From: Campylobacterales bacterium | GTDB taxonomy: Bacteria > Campylobacterota > Campylobacteria > Campylobacterales > Sulfurimonadaceae | Reading direction: 5' to 3' | DNA length: 32,849 nucleotides | Assembly (NCBI GenBank): GCA_024277445.1 | Contig: JAJRVE010000170.1 | Coordinates: 1-32,849, forward strand | In this document: positions 1-9,192 of the stretch, piece by piece | How the letters are laid out: the number at the start of each line of letters is the position of its first letter | How positions within the stretch are numbered: the first letter of the stretch is position 1 | The notes under the pieces: model-generated | What the model was told of the DNA's origin: nothing | Database searches by the model: none | What the model saw: the letters and a program-made list of their open reading frames with translations, nothing else | Made by a program: the position numbers and the translations under genes

Positions 1-729
1 AGCGCCAATGCAAAGACAATAGACCACTATCAGTCTCGTACAAACAAACTCCAAGCAGACATTCAGAAAATCGACAAAAACCGAGCCGAACTACTGCGTG
101 TCACGAAAGAGAACAAAGCCTCTATTGCTAAGATGCAAAAAGATAAAAAGAAGTACAAACGCTCCATCAACAAACTACTCGCTCAAAAGCGTGCCTTGAG
201 TAATACCCTAGCACGTCTAAACATTATTAAGAGTGAAGAGAGTAAAAAAGCGAAGGCCTCTAAAAAAGCGAGAAAGAACAAAAAAAACAGCAACGCGAAA
301 GTGTCTAAAAAAGGTTCAAGTTACCAACGTGTGAAGTCTAAACGCTATCGTGGTAAAAAGACCATCGCACCACTAAGTGGATACCGTTTAGTGAAAAAGT
401 TTGGTCCTTATACCGATCCTATCTATAAGATCAAAATCTATAATGAGTCTGTCTCCTTACAACCTAGAAGTCGTAATGCCAAAGTAAGAACGGTTCTAAA
501 CGGTAAGGTAATCTTGGCGAAGAAGACACAGCTTCTTGACAATGTCGTCATCATCAAGCACAGTAATGGCTTGCATACCATCTACGCACACCTTGATCAG
601 ATAGCACCTACCATTAAAAAAGGCAAGCGTGTTAAGAAGGGTGCAACCATCGGTCGTGTTAATCATGAGCTTACCTTTGAAGTGACACAAGACAGTTATC
701 ACATCGACCCAATGACGCTAATAAAATAG
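1..729 (+). CDS. EnvC-like murein hydrolase activator (coiled coil + LytM/M23-like C-terminus), 5' truncated by the window edge
   Basis: The reading frame of the 133..729 ORF stays open back to base 1 (SANAKTIDHYQSRTNKLQADIQKIDKNRAELL...). Charged coiled coil, then a LytM-like C-terminus 'GKVILAKK...NVVIIKHSNGLHTIYAHLDQI...KKGKRVKKGATIGRVNHELTFEV'. Confidence 0.8.
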   Translation, partial: SANAKTIDHYQSRTNKLQADIQKIDKNRAELLRVTKENKASIAKMQKDKKKYKRSINKLLAQKRALSNTLARLNIIKSEESKKAKASKKARKNKKNSNAKVSKKGSSYQRVKSKRYRGKKTIAPLSGYRLVKKFGPYTDPIYKIKIYNESVSLQPRSRNAKVRTVLNGKVILAKKTQLLDNVVIIKHSNGLHTIYAHLDQIAPTIKKGKRVKKGATIGRVNHELTFEVTQDSYHIDPMTLIK

Positions 730-813
730 GCATGTGTTAAAGGATAATAAGGGGAAGTGACATTAGGGTAGCCGAACGCTTTTACTTACCCTCTTCCTCA
801 CCTATCAACCAAA

Positions 814-2145
814 CTAAACCTTAATACTCTGCCACTCTCTTTTTTGGTAGATATACCAGAACACTCCACCTTTGATGAAGGTTTCCACTGTCATCGCTAT
901 GAAGATCCAGATCAGTTCAAATCCTAGATAGTACAAGATGAGTGAAGGGATGACACGCAGTATCCACAATGAGGTTACGTTCACCCGCAGTGTTGTTTTC
1001 GTTGCCCCTGCTCCACGTAAGGCACCATTGATGACAAAGGTCATCGCCAATGGTACTTGAGAAATCCCTACTAGCTGTAGGTAGCTAGATGCGGCTTCTA
1101 TCGTTGCTTTGTCGTGTGTAAAGATGATAATGAAAGATTCGGGAAATAGCGCCAAAAGTAGTCCGAGTGAACCCATAAACAAGGCGGCTATTTTAATCGC
1201 ATAGAGACCCGTCTCATAGGCAGCTTCTAATTTTTTCGCCCCAAGGTTTTGACCCACTAAAGCAGTTGCTGCTATGGCAAAACCAAAGCCTGGCATAAAG
1301 GCAAGTCCCTCTATACGAAGACCTACCTGATAACCTGCAATAGCGGAAGTACCATAGGCTGTGATCACCCAGACAAAGAGTATAAACGAAGTTACACTCA
1401 TGAGTCTGTCAAGCGAAGCATTTTTACCCACTGCTAAGGCGCGAAGAAGATCAAGCTTGTTCAAGGTCGTGACAAGATGTAGTTTTGCCTCTTTACGTTT
1501 TAGTACTACACCGTACATCAAGAGGTTAAGCGTATAAGCGATAATAGTGGCATAAGCAGCGCCTGCAATCCCCATGGCTTCAAAACCTCCGTGACCAAAG
1601 ATAAAGAGGTAATTCAAGACCAAATTAATCACGGCAGAGATAATCTTGATGTAAAGAGAAGACTTAGTATCACCAGCAGCAGAAAGCGCGTTGTACATCA
1701 GCGCATCTAAAAAGATCAAGGGCATACCGATCATGATGATCTCAAAGTAGTCTCGTCCATAACTTGCCAAGTCAACCTCAGCACCCATCCACACATAGAA
1801 ATTCTCGGCATTAAAATAGCCAAAAATAGTAATCGGTAACGAGATGAGAAGTGCAAAAAGCGTTAGTGTGTAAAGAAGCGATGATGCACGCCTCTTACGC
1901 CCTTCACCAATAAGTCTAGCGATGATGGCATTACCACCAACGATATAGAGTGTCATAATGACGTTGATGACCATCATAAACTGCATGCTCATGCCCACCG
2001 CAGCTAAGGCGGCAACATTGATCATACCGACCATAATCATATCGATGAGTAGTTGTAAAATGTCGAGGAGGTGTTTAAAAGCAGCGGGAAGCGCTAGTCT
2101 CAATACATCACGGGCATATGAGACCTTAGTCAAAATACTTAGCAA
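814..2145 (-). CDS. MATE family multidrug/Na+ efflux protein
   Basis: 443 aa polytopic protein; 'LALPAAFKHLLDILQLLIDMIMVGMINVAALAAVGM...VGGNAIIARLIGEGR' and 'ATALVGQNLGAKKLEAA' are MATE-like. Confidence 0.9.
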   Translation of the reverse strand: MLSILTKVSYARDVLRLALPAAFKHLLDILQLLIDMIMVGMINVAALAAVGMSMQFMMVINVIMTLYIVGGNAIIARLIGEGRKRRASSLLYTLTLFALLISLPITIFGYFNAENFYVWMGAEVDLASYGRDYFEIIMIGMPLIFLDALMYNALSAAGDTKSSLYIKIISAVINLVLNYLFIFGHGGFEAMGIAGAAYATIIAYTLNLLMYGVVLKRKEAKLHLVTTLNKLDLLRALAVGKNASLDRLMSVTSFILFVWVITAYGTSAIAGYQVGLRIEGLAFMPGFGFAIAATALVGQNLGAKKLEAAYETGLYAIKIAALFMGSLGLLLALFPESFIIIFTHDKATIEAASSYLQLVGISQVPLAMTFVINGALRGAGATKTTLRVNVTSLWILRVIPSLILYYLGFELIWIFIAMTVETFIKGGVFWYIYQKREWQSIKV

Positions 2146-2410
2146 CCTCTTTCATCGCTTCGATCAGTTCGTACTCACTCTCATAGGTTAGTTCAATACG
2201 GTTATTAGGCACTTCACCAAGTGGGTCAATATCAAAGATCAATACATAAGAATGGATGGGAACGACTTGTTTCTTCTCCATTTTTGCCCACTCTAGCGAA
2301 ACCTGTGCCAAGTCACCTTGAACATCTACTGTTGCAGCTGGATAAAGACGTGTTATCTGTGTCAAGTCGATGGACTTGTCCTGTGCTTCAAAGATCATAT
2401 TTTTATGCAT
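2126..2410 (-). CDS. Conserved hypothetical protein (94 aa)
   Basis: Intact ORF in a minus-strand cluster, overlapping the MATE start by 20 bp; likely start is the internal Met (MIFEAQDKS). No family recognised. Confidence 0.65.
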   Translation of the reverse strand: MHKNMIFEAQDKSIDLTQITRLYPAATVDVQGDLAQVSLEWAKMEKKQVVPIHSYVLIFDIDPLGEVPNNRIELTYESEYELIEAMKEVAKYFD

Positions 2411-2413
2411 AAT

Positions 2414-3655
2414 TTATAACTCCAATTCGGGTGACATTTTAACATCTTCTTCGACCATATCGCTAATTTTAAAATGCTCACGTATCCAAACAAAGTAGAT
2501 CGCCGCCAGAAAAAAGACACTTCCCAACATCGCCGTGATCAAAGCAAGCGAGAGACCAGCTTCCACCATCAGACCCACAACAACCGATATCAAGGCTACT
2601 GTAAGAAGAAAGACCATGTCATTATAGGCCACAATACGACCATAATAGGCCTTGTCTGTGTGCTGTTGCAACAATGTATAGGTGTATGACCAGAGCGTTG
2701 TTGTCGCAAAACCAACAAAAACAGAGGCTATAAGTGAGAGGTAGAAGTCCTCTATGACGAGAGCCCAAAGTAAAATACTAAGCGCTTGGTAGATAAAGAG
2801 GTACGGTAGCGTTTTAACATTGATCCACTTTCCAATCAGGATAGGCCCAAAAACAAGACCTACTGCTCGTAGGGCATGAATCAATCCTAGCCCAATCGCT
2901 ACAGCAATCACTTGAGCATAATATTTTTCAACCATCAAAGCCACTAATGCATCAAATGCAGTAAAGCCAACAAATGCGTGTAAAAAGATGAGATGCTTAA
3001 TATGTGGCGTATTTTTTAGATAAGTAAAACTATCTCTAAACATCGCAACAAAACTACGTCCACCTTCTTTTTGAAGATCTGGGAACACTACCGGTAACAG
3101 TAATACTAAAGCGAGACCAAAAAGTGAAGCATCTTATAAAAAAGCTGTTTTCACTCCAACAAGATAGACAACAAAACCACTTATGTCCATACCGAATGTA
3201 TAGGCAAAAGACCAGATAATAGAGTGGATTTCATTGGCTAGTTTCAGACTATTGGAATCTAAAATTCTAGGCAGAAGTGACATTTCTAATGTAAAGTAAA
3301 AGCTCGATGCACCCATTCGGATAAAGACAAGACAAAAAAGTAACCATAACAAAGTACTATTGTCAACCAATATTAGTGGTAACGTCGCTAACATTTGGAG
3401 AACGATAAGCCCGAGCATCAACTTCTTAGGCGCTACTTTATCAATCAATACACCACTAAAAGGTGCTTGTAAGACACCGGGTAAAAAATGAAGTGCCGCT
3501 GTCATAGCAATAACAAAAGGTGAAACTTCCATCTGAATAAGAAGGGTATAGATCGCCACATTAGAAAACCACGCTCCAAAATAGGCAATAAGTTGAATAA
3601 GTGAGAGACGTCTCAGCAGTGGTTGTGCTTTTAAAAGGGTAATATAGTGATTCAT
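2414..3655 (-). pseudogene. MFS transporter interrupted by one in-frame TAA at 3134-3136
   Basis: N-terminal half (3134..3655) and C-terminal half (2414..3088) share one reading frame. The junction reads GCT TTT TTA TAA GAT GCT TCA CTT TTT = A F L * D A S L F. Both halves are MFS-like (e.g. 'FSGVLIDKVAPKKLMLGL'). Confidence 0.8.
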
Positions 3656-3765
3656 GAATGCAAGCTTAACAAAGATAGATTAAACTACTGTGCATTAACC
3701 TTTTCATTACCTATATTTAGCTAAAATTCCGCCAATTAATTTACCATTATCTATAAAGGTTATCC

Positions 3766-5001
3766 ATGAAAAAAGAAGTTAAAAAAGTTGTACTCGCCTA
3801 CTCTGGCGGTCTAGACACTAGTGTTATTTTAAAATGGCTCCAAGATGAGTATAACTGTGAAGTCGTAACCTTTACAGCAGACCTTGGTCAAGGTGAAGAG
3901 CTTGAACCTGCTCGTGTTAAAGCATTGGCGCTTGGTATCAAACCTGAAAACATCTTTATTGATGACCTTCGTGAAGAGTTTGTTAAGGACTTTGTCTACC
4001 CTATGTTCCGTGCCAACGCTATTTATGAGGGTGAGTACCTTCTTGGTACTTCTATTGCTCGTCCCCTTATCGCTAAGCGTCAAGCGGAGATCGCTAAGAT
4101 CACCGGTGCGGATGGTGTAAGTCATGGTGCTACGGGTAAGGGTAATGATCAGGTTCGTTTTGAAATGGGTTACTTGGGTCAAGACTCAACACTAACCATC
4201 ATCGCGCCATGGAGAGAGTGGGACCTTAACTCACGTGAAAAGCTCCTTGCTTACGCAAAAGATCACGGTATTGAGATCGATCAGAAGCACCTAGACAAAG
4301 ATGGAAACCCAACGGTAAGCCCTTACTCTATGGACGCTAATCTACTTCACATCTCTTATGAGGGACTTCACCTTGAAGACCCCAATGCTGAACCAGAAGA
4401 TGAGATGTGGTTATGGACAAACTCTCCAGAGAATGCTCCTGATGAAGCAGAGTACATCGAGATCGGTTATGCACATGGTGACCCGGTAACACTTAACGGT
4501 GAAGCCCTTAGCCCAGCAACTATGCTCAAGACACTTAACGATTATGGTAACAAGCATGGTATTGGCCGTATTGACATCGTGGAGAACCGTTTTGTTGGTA
4601 TGAAGGCACGTGGTTGTTATGAGACACCAGGTGGAACCATCATGCTTAAAGCACACCGTGCTATCGAGTCGATCACACTAGACCGTGAAGCAGCGCACCT
4701 TAAAGATGAGATGATGCCACGTTATGCAAAACTTATCTATAACGGTTTTTGGTTTGCTCCTGAGCGCGTGATGCTTCAAAATGCTATCGACAACTCTCAA
4801 GAGTTTGTTAATGGTGTGGTTCGTCTTAAACTCTACAAGGGTAATGTCATCGTTGTTGGACGTCAATCTGCTGACTCACTGTTCAATGAAGAGTACTCTA
4901 CCTTTGAAGAAGATGAAGTCTATAACCAAAAAGATGCCGAAGGCTTTATCAAGCTTAACGCACTTCGTTTTATCATTGCCGGTAAAGCACGTAACAAGTA
5001 A
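3766..5001 (+). CDS. argG: Argininosuccinate synthase
   Basis: 411 aa; '[20 protein letters not shown]', '[15 protein letters not shown]', '[23 protein letters not shown]'. Confidence 0.98.
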   Translation: MKKEVKKVVLAYSGGLDTSVILKWLQDEYNCEVVTFTADLGQGEELEPARVKALALGIKPENIFIDDLREEFVKDFVYPMFRANAIYEGEYLLGTSIARPLIAKRQAEIAKITGADGVSHGATGKGNDQVRFEMGYLGQDSTLTIIAPWREWDLNSREKLLAYAKDHGIEIDQKHLDKDGNPTVSPYSMDANLLHISYEGLHLEDPNAEPEDEMWLWTNSPENAPDEAEYIEIGYAHGDPVTLNGEALSPATMLKTLNDYGNKHGIGRIDIVENRFVGMKARGCYETPGGTIMLKAHRAIESITLDREAAHLKDEMMPRYAKLIYNGFWFAPERVMLQNAIDNSQEFVNGVVRLKLYKGNVIVVGRQSADSLFNEEYSTFEEDEVYNQKDAEGFIKLNALRFIIAGKARNK

Positions 5002-5062
5002 TCCTTCTATGGCCAGCCTTGAGCTGGTTCTTACATAACAAACTTCCATCTAAAGGCCTATT

Positions 5063-5782
5063 ATGAGCACCGTAAAAATCGATCCAGAATCACAAGAGTT
5101 TAAAGATACCCTCGAAAAGACCATCCGTTTTACCGATAAAGTCGTTGAGCAGTTTGGTTGGGCCTACAACCCAGACCAAGAGATCAACCAAGGTATCCAG
5201 TTTGGTTTGACACGTAACAAGATGATGCATGGTAAACGTTACTGCCCTTGTTTCTTTGTCACGGGTGAGCCTGATGATCGTATCTGCCCTTGTCCTCCTG
5301 CTATAGAGAAAGAGATCCCTGAAGATGGTGTTTGTCACTGTCAGATCTTCTGTACACCTGAGTTTGCAGCAGCGCAAAAGCAAGAAGAAGTTATTGAAGA
5401 GGTTGTGCATGAGCACTCTCGTGGTCTAAGTAAAGAGGAGTGTGCCATTCTTGTTAACAAAAGTGAGTTAGATGGTGATGAGATCATTGCCCTTCTTGAA
5501 GCACGCGCACTTGGTATGGTTGACTTTAAACTCGTTGATGTTCGTGAACCGATGGAGTGGCAGATGGGTCACATCAAGGGAGCGGACAAGCTCATCCCTA
5601 CAAGTAACTTCTTCGGTGCCTTAGATGAAGCAAGACTTTCACAAGATGAGAACATCATCGTTTACTGTCATGTTGGTAGTCGTAGTGCACACTGTGCCCG
5701 CATCTTGGCAGATATGGGTTATACCAAAGTGGGGAACCTTAGCTATGGTATTGTCTCTTATGGTGGTGAAAAAGAGTCATAA
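5063..5782 (+). CDS. Ferredoxin-thioredoxin reductase catalytic-type domain fused to a rhodanese domain
   Basis: N-terminal 'YCPCFFVTGEPDDRICPCPPAIEKEIPEDGVCHCQIFC' (CPC...CPC...CHC, the FTR catalytic-chain 4Fe-4S/disulfide pattern); C-terminal 'LVDVREPMEWQMGHIKGAD...IIVYCHVGSRSAHCARILADMGY' (rhodanese with active-site Cys). Confidence 0.9.
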   Translation: MSTVKIDPESQEFKDTLEKTIRFTDKVVEQFGWAYNPDQEINQGIQFGLTRNKMMHGKRYCPCFFVTGEPDDRICPCPPAIEKEIPEDGVCHCQIFCTPEFAAAQKQEEVIEEVVHEHSRGLSKEECAILVNKSELDGDEIIALLEARALGMVDFKLVDVREPMEWQMGHIKGADKLIPTSNFFGALDEARLSQDENIIVYCHVGSRSAHCARILADMGYTKVGNLSYGIVSYGGEKES

Positions 5783-5801
5783 CAGATAAACAAAACTACT
5801 C

Positions 5802-5827
5802 GTCATTCCTACTTCTACAGGAATGAC
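5802..5827. repeat. REP-like palindrome / possible terminator
   Basis: GTCATTCCT-ACTTCTAC-AGGAATGAC: perfect 9 bp stem, 8 nt loop, followed by CTTGTTTTGATCTTTC. Confidence 0.7.
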
Positions 5828-5952
5828 CTTGTTTTGATCTTTCTTAAAGTATTCTTCAAAACAACATCTCTCTTTTTCTTAGAAACAACTATTATCTCCC
5901 TCTTTACCTTCACGCGCTACAATTACAACAATAAAACAAATCAGGAATATTT

Positions 5953-6399
5953 ATGAAAGTACTATTGATCAAAGATGTAAAGGGCTTGGGAAAAGCTGGT
6001 GAAGTTAAAGAGGTTAAAGATGGCTACGGTCAGAACTTTTTAGTAGGTAAAGGCTTGGCTAAAGTCGCAACTAACGAAGTGTTAAAAAAGCATGCTTCTT
6101 CAGAGCGCAAAAAAGCTGAAAATGAAGCACAAGAGATTGCTGATCTTAAAGTGTTGGCTGAGAAACTAGACAAGACCAAAGTAACAATTAGCAAGAAACT
6201 TGGTAACACAGGTCACCTTTTTGGTGCCGTTACTAAAGATGAGATTGCAACAGCACTAAAAGAGCAACATGGGTTAGAGATTGACAAAAAGCACATTAAC
6301 CATAAAGAAGCGATCAAGAGTACAGGTAGCCACGACCTTGACTTCAAACTCGGACACGGCATGCACGGTACGATCCACTTAGAGGTTATCGGTGAATAA
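5953..6399 (+). CDS. rplI: 50S ribosomal protein L9
   Basis: '[36 protein letters not shown]' is the L9 N-terminal signature. Confidence 0.98.
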   Translation: MKVLLIKDVKGLGKAGEVKEVKDGYGQNFLVGKGLAKVATNEVLKKHASSERKKAENEAQEIADLKVLAEKLDKTKVTISKKLGNTGHLFGAVTKDEIATALKEQHGLEIDKKHINHKEAIKSTGSHDLDFKLGHGMHGTIHLEVIGE

Positions 6400-7285
6400 C
6401 GAGCATCCACACAAGGCGGGCTTTGTTGCTTTAGTTGGTCGTCCTAATGCTGGTAAGAGTACCATGCTTAACTGGATTTTGGGTGAGAAAATTGCTATGA
6501 CCTCTCAAAAGGCGAATGCTACACGCCGTCGTCTGAACGCTATTGTCATGCATAACGATGACCAACTCATCTTTGTTGACACGCCAGGTCTGCATGAAAA
6601 AGAGAAAGTACTCAACCAGTTTATGCTCGAAGAGGCACTTAAAGCGATTGGTGATTGTGATGTGCTGGTCTACTTAGCACCTGCAGCAGACTCAGTCAAA
6701 TACTACCAACACTTTTTAGATGTAACATCAAAAGGACGTAAGCACATTATCGCCCTCTCCAAGATCGACCAAGTCTCTCAAAAAGAGCTCTTAGCACGTA
6801 TCATGGAATACAATGCATTTTCATCTTCATTTGAAGCACTTATCCCGATGTCGGTAACTAAAAATGTAGGTAAAGATGACCTGCTCAACCAAATATCAAA
6901 GCAACTTGACAACTCCCCTTATCTCTTTGATCCCGATGACCTGACCGATGAACGTATTCGTGATATCTATAGAGAGTTTATTCGTGAAGCAATTTTTGAC
7001 AACATCAGTGATGAGATCCCTTATGAGTCAGATGTCGTTATCGATAAGATCGAAGAAAAAGGAAAGATCGAGCACATCCGTGCCACCATCATTATTGAAA
7101 AAGATAGTCAAAAAGGTATTATCATCGGTAAGGGTGGTGCAGCGATCAAACGTATTGGTCAAGGTGCACGTCAAAAGATAGAGATGCTTGCCGGTAAAAC
7201 TGTCTTTCTTGAACTTTTTGTCTCCGTAAAGAAAGGGTGGACAAATGATAAAGAGATGCTCGAAGAGTTAGGGTACATCAACTAA
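6392..7285 (+). CDS. era: GTPase Era (GTG start overlapping the rplI stop)
   Basis: '[38 protein letters not shown]', 'VDTPGLHE', and a C-terminal KH domain '[22 protein letters not shown]'. Confidence 0.97.
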   Translation: MNNEHPHKAGFVALVGRPNAGKSTMLNWILGEKIAMTSQKANATRRRLNAIVMHNDDQLIFVDTPGLHEKEKVLNQFMLEEALKAIGDCDVLVYLAPAADSVKYYQHFLDVTSKGRKHIIALSKIDQVSQKELLARIMEYNAFSSSFEALIPMSVTKNVGKDDLLNQISKQLDNSPYLFDPDDLTDERIRDIYREFIREAIFDNISDEIPYESDVVIDKIEEKGKIEHIRATIIIEKDSQKGIIIGKGGAAIKRIGQGARQKIEMLAGKTVFLELFVSVKKGWTNDKEMLEELGYIN

Positions 7286-7318
7286 CAAATTATATTGTGA
7301 TAAAACACAATTACTTAG

Positions 7319-7363
7319 ATGGTCGTCTTTAAGAAATAGACGCCATTTATCAGCATTTGATAA
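7319..7363 (+). terminator. Two consecutive hairpins downstream of era, possible terminator
   Basis: ATGG(T)CGTCT...AGACGCCAT (7319-7346, one bulge) then TTATCA-GCATT-TGATAA (7347-7363); a T-rich run follows about 15 nt later. Confidence 0.4.
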
Positions 7364-7539
7364 CAATAATTTATCTCTCTTTTTTTTTAAAATATTACAA
7401 CCCTCTAAATATTCCCCTAAGTGATGCTATTCACGTACTTTGCGAATAAATGTATAAATATTCCGAGATTTATCTTTTTATTTAACACATAAGAATATAT
7501 TTAAGTTTAATGTGGTTAAAATGAAACTAGTGACAGATA

Positions 7540-7545
7540 TATAAT
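7540..7545 (+). promoter_or_regulatory. Candidate -10 box for the T4P/T2S-like operon
   Basis: TATAAT in a very AT-rich 371 bp intergenic region; no strong -35 seen. Confidence 0.35.
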
Positions 7546-7656
7546 GATTTCTTTCATCAATATCTGTAATTTGATTGTTGGATTGGATTTATGTAAATCC
7601 ATGAATGAGTGTAGGCAATCTAATTTGGGCTTAATAAAATTATAGGATTTTATGCG

Positions 7657-9192
7657 ATGAACAAAACGCAACAACCGGCATATACAAGTGTCCTTTCTAT
7701 AAACCCCTATAAAGACACATACTTTATAGGGACATCTGGCAAGTTATCTCAAGCAAAATCAATAAGTTTTTCTAAGACACAATATACAATGTCTTTTTTG
7801 AACACCAACGATTTTCTTACTGCACTTATAGGTATGAGTAAGAATATTCCTGATGATGATCTTCCATTTGCAATTGAAAACAAAGTGTATGAAGAGTTAG
7901 CACTAGATATGGCAATTGAATATAATATTCAATTCATTGAGTCAGATCAGCAACTTGATGACAAAGAGCGCTATTTTCATGTCTTTATTGTTGATCCAAT
8001 TACTATGGATGAGACTTTTGAAAACAGCATTGAAAAGATCAAGTACCTTGATCAAATTGTTCCTGTTCCGCTTCTGCTTAAAGGGCTGTACGAGCGTGAG
8101 ATAGTAACTGAAGTCGGTGTACACTGTTACATCTATTTCCAAGACAATGATGCTTTCTTTACAATCTATAATGATCAAGAATTTGTCTATACAAAGTCTC
8201 TGAAATATTCTATTAAAATGATGCATGAGCGTTTTTGTGAACTCTACGGAGAACAAGTAGCGTTTAACCTGTTTATGGAACTACTTTCTAGTGATGGACT
8301 TGCATCTGAGAACAAAGAGTATCAACGTGACCTGATCAAACTTTTTGGTGAGCTCTTTTTACATATTAATGATGTACTTACCTACGCTAAACGTGCCTTC
8401 GAACTAGAAACAATTGACCAAATCTATATTGGATCACAGATTGGTGCGATCGCAGGTTTAGATGAGTATTCACAAACCTATCTTGGACTTATCTCTAAGT
8501 CGTTTGACTTTGATTATGGTTTCGACACCAATGGTATCTATGTAGATCAAATCCATCAATTAATGCAGTTGTACACAATGACAGAGAGTGATGAGCGTTA
8601 TGAGTGTAACTTCTCACTCTATCCACGCCCACCAAAGTTCATGCAACGTGCAAGTGGTAAGCTAATTGCGATTACAGGTATAGCACTTGTCGTAGCTTTT
8701 TCTTATCCTGTTGGTTTTTGGGGACTTACTTTTGCTGAGCAGATGGACAAGGCACTCCTAGACACAGAGTACAATGAAGTTCACAGCATTAAAACAACCC
8801 GTCAAGCAACCATTAATCTTAAGACGATTGAGAAGAATGCTGTTACTAAGTTAGTGACAGCAGAGCAAACTGAACTCGATCGCCAGATGAACACCTTGAC
8901 TAAGATACATGATATTAAAGTCAACTACCCAATGAAAGCAAAACTAACAACAGAGTTTGCAGCTGACCTTAATAAGTTTAAAGTCAAGCTTGAAAAACTT
9001 TCTTATCACGAGAGTGAAGGCTTCAAAGGGTTTACCTTTAATATGATCTCAGCAAAAGACAAGGACATTACACGTCTATTGGAATACTTGACATCTAAAA
9101 AAACTTCACGTTTTCAATTTAGACTTGAAGAGATCAAATACGATGAAGAGAAAAAACGTTATCTAAGTGAGATGAAGGCGGTGCTAAAATGA
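7657..9192 (+). CDS. PilM-PilN fusion-like (GspL-like) inner-membrane platform protein
   Basis: About 330 aa N-terminal soluble part, a single TM 'LIAITGIALVVAFSYPVGFWGLTF', then a coiled coil and a small C-terminal alpha/beta region; first gene of the operon. Assignment rests on architecture and position. Confidence 0.65.
   Translation: MNKTQQPAYTSVLSINPYKDTYFIGTSGKLSQAKSISFSKTQYTMSFLNTNDFLTALIGMSKNIPDDDLPFAIENKVYEELALDMAIEYNIQFIESDQQLDDKERYFHVFIVDPITMDETFENSIEKIKYLDQIVPVPLLLKGLYEREIVTEVGVHCYIYFQDNDAFFTIYNDQEFVYTKSLKYSIKMMHERFCELYGEQVAFNLFMELLSSDGLASENKEYQRDLIKLFGELFLHINDVLTYAKRAFELETIDQIYIGSQIGAIAGLDEYSQTYLGLISKSFDFDYGFDTNGIYVDQIHQLMQLYTMTESDERYECNFSLYPRPPKFMQRASGKLIAITGIALVVAFSYPVGFWGLTFAEQMDKALLDTEYNEVHSIKTTRQATINLKTIEKNAVTKLVTAEQTELDRQMNTLTKIHDIKVNYPMKAKLTTEFAADLNKFKVKLEKLSYHESEGFKGFTFNMISAKDKDITRLLEYLTSKKTSRFQFRLEEIKYDEEKKRYLSEMKAVLK

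Noticed and set aside
734-805. GGGGAAG/AGGGTA...TACCCT/CTTCCTC nested dyad between the EnvC-like and MATE genes
   Set aside because: Stem is bulged with a long loop; plausible bidirectional terminator but too weak to claim without folding.
3829-4182. Antisense ORF inside argG (and similar antisense ORFs, e.g. 5090-5416, 14640-14951, 23146-23475)
   Set aside because: They lie wholly inside well-supported genes on the other strand, have no recognisable motif, and are expected from codon bias.
5011-5027. GGCCAGC...GCTGG hairpin after argG as a strong terminator
   Set aside because: The stem is short with no T-tract, so it was not listed as a feature.
7546-7656. Known c-di-GMP (GEMM) or other classical riboswitch in the leader
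   Set aside because: No recognisable conserved riboswitch core was seen by eye; only generic hairpins are supported.
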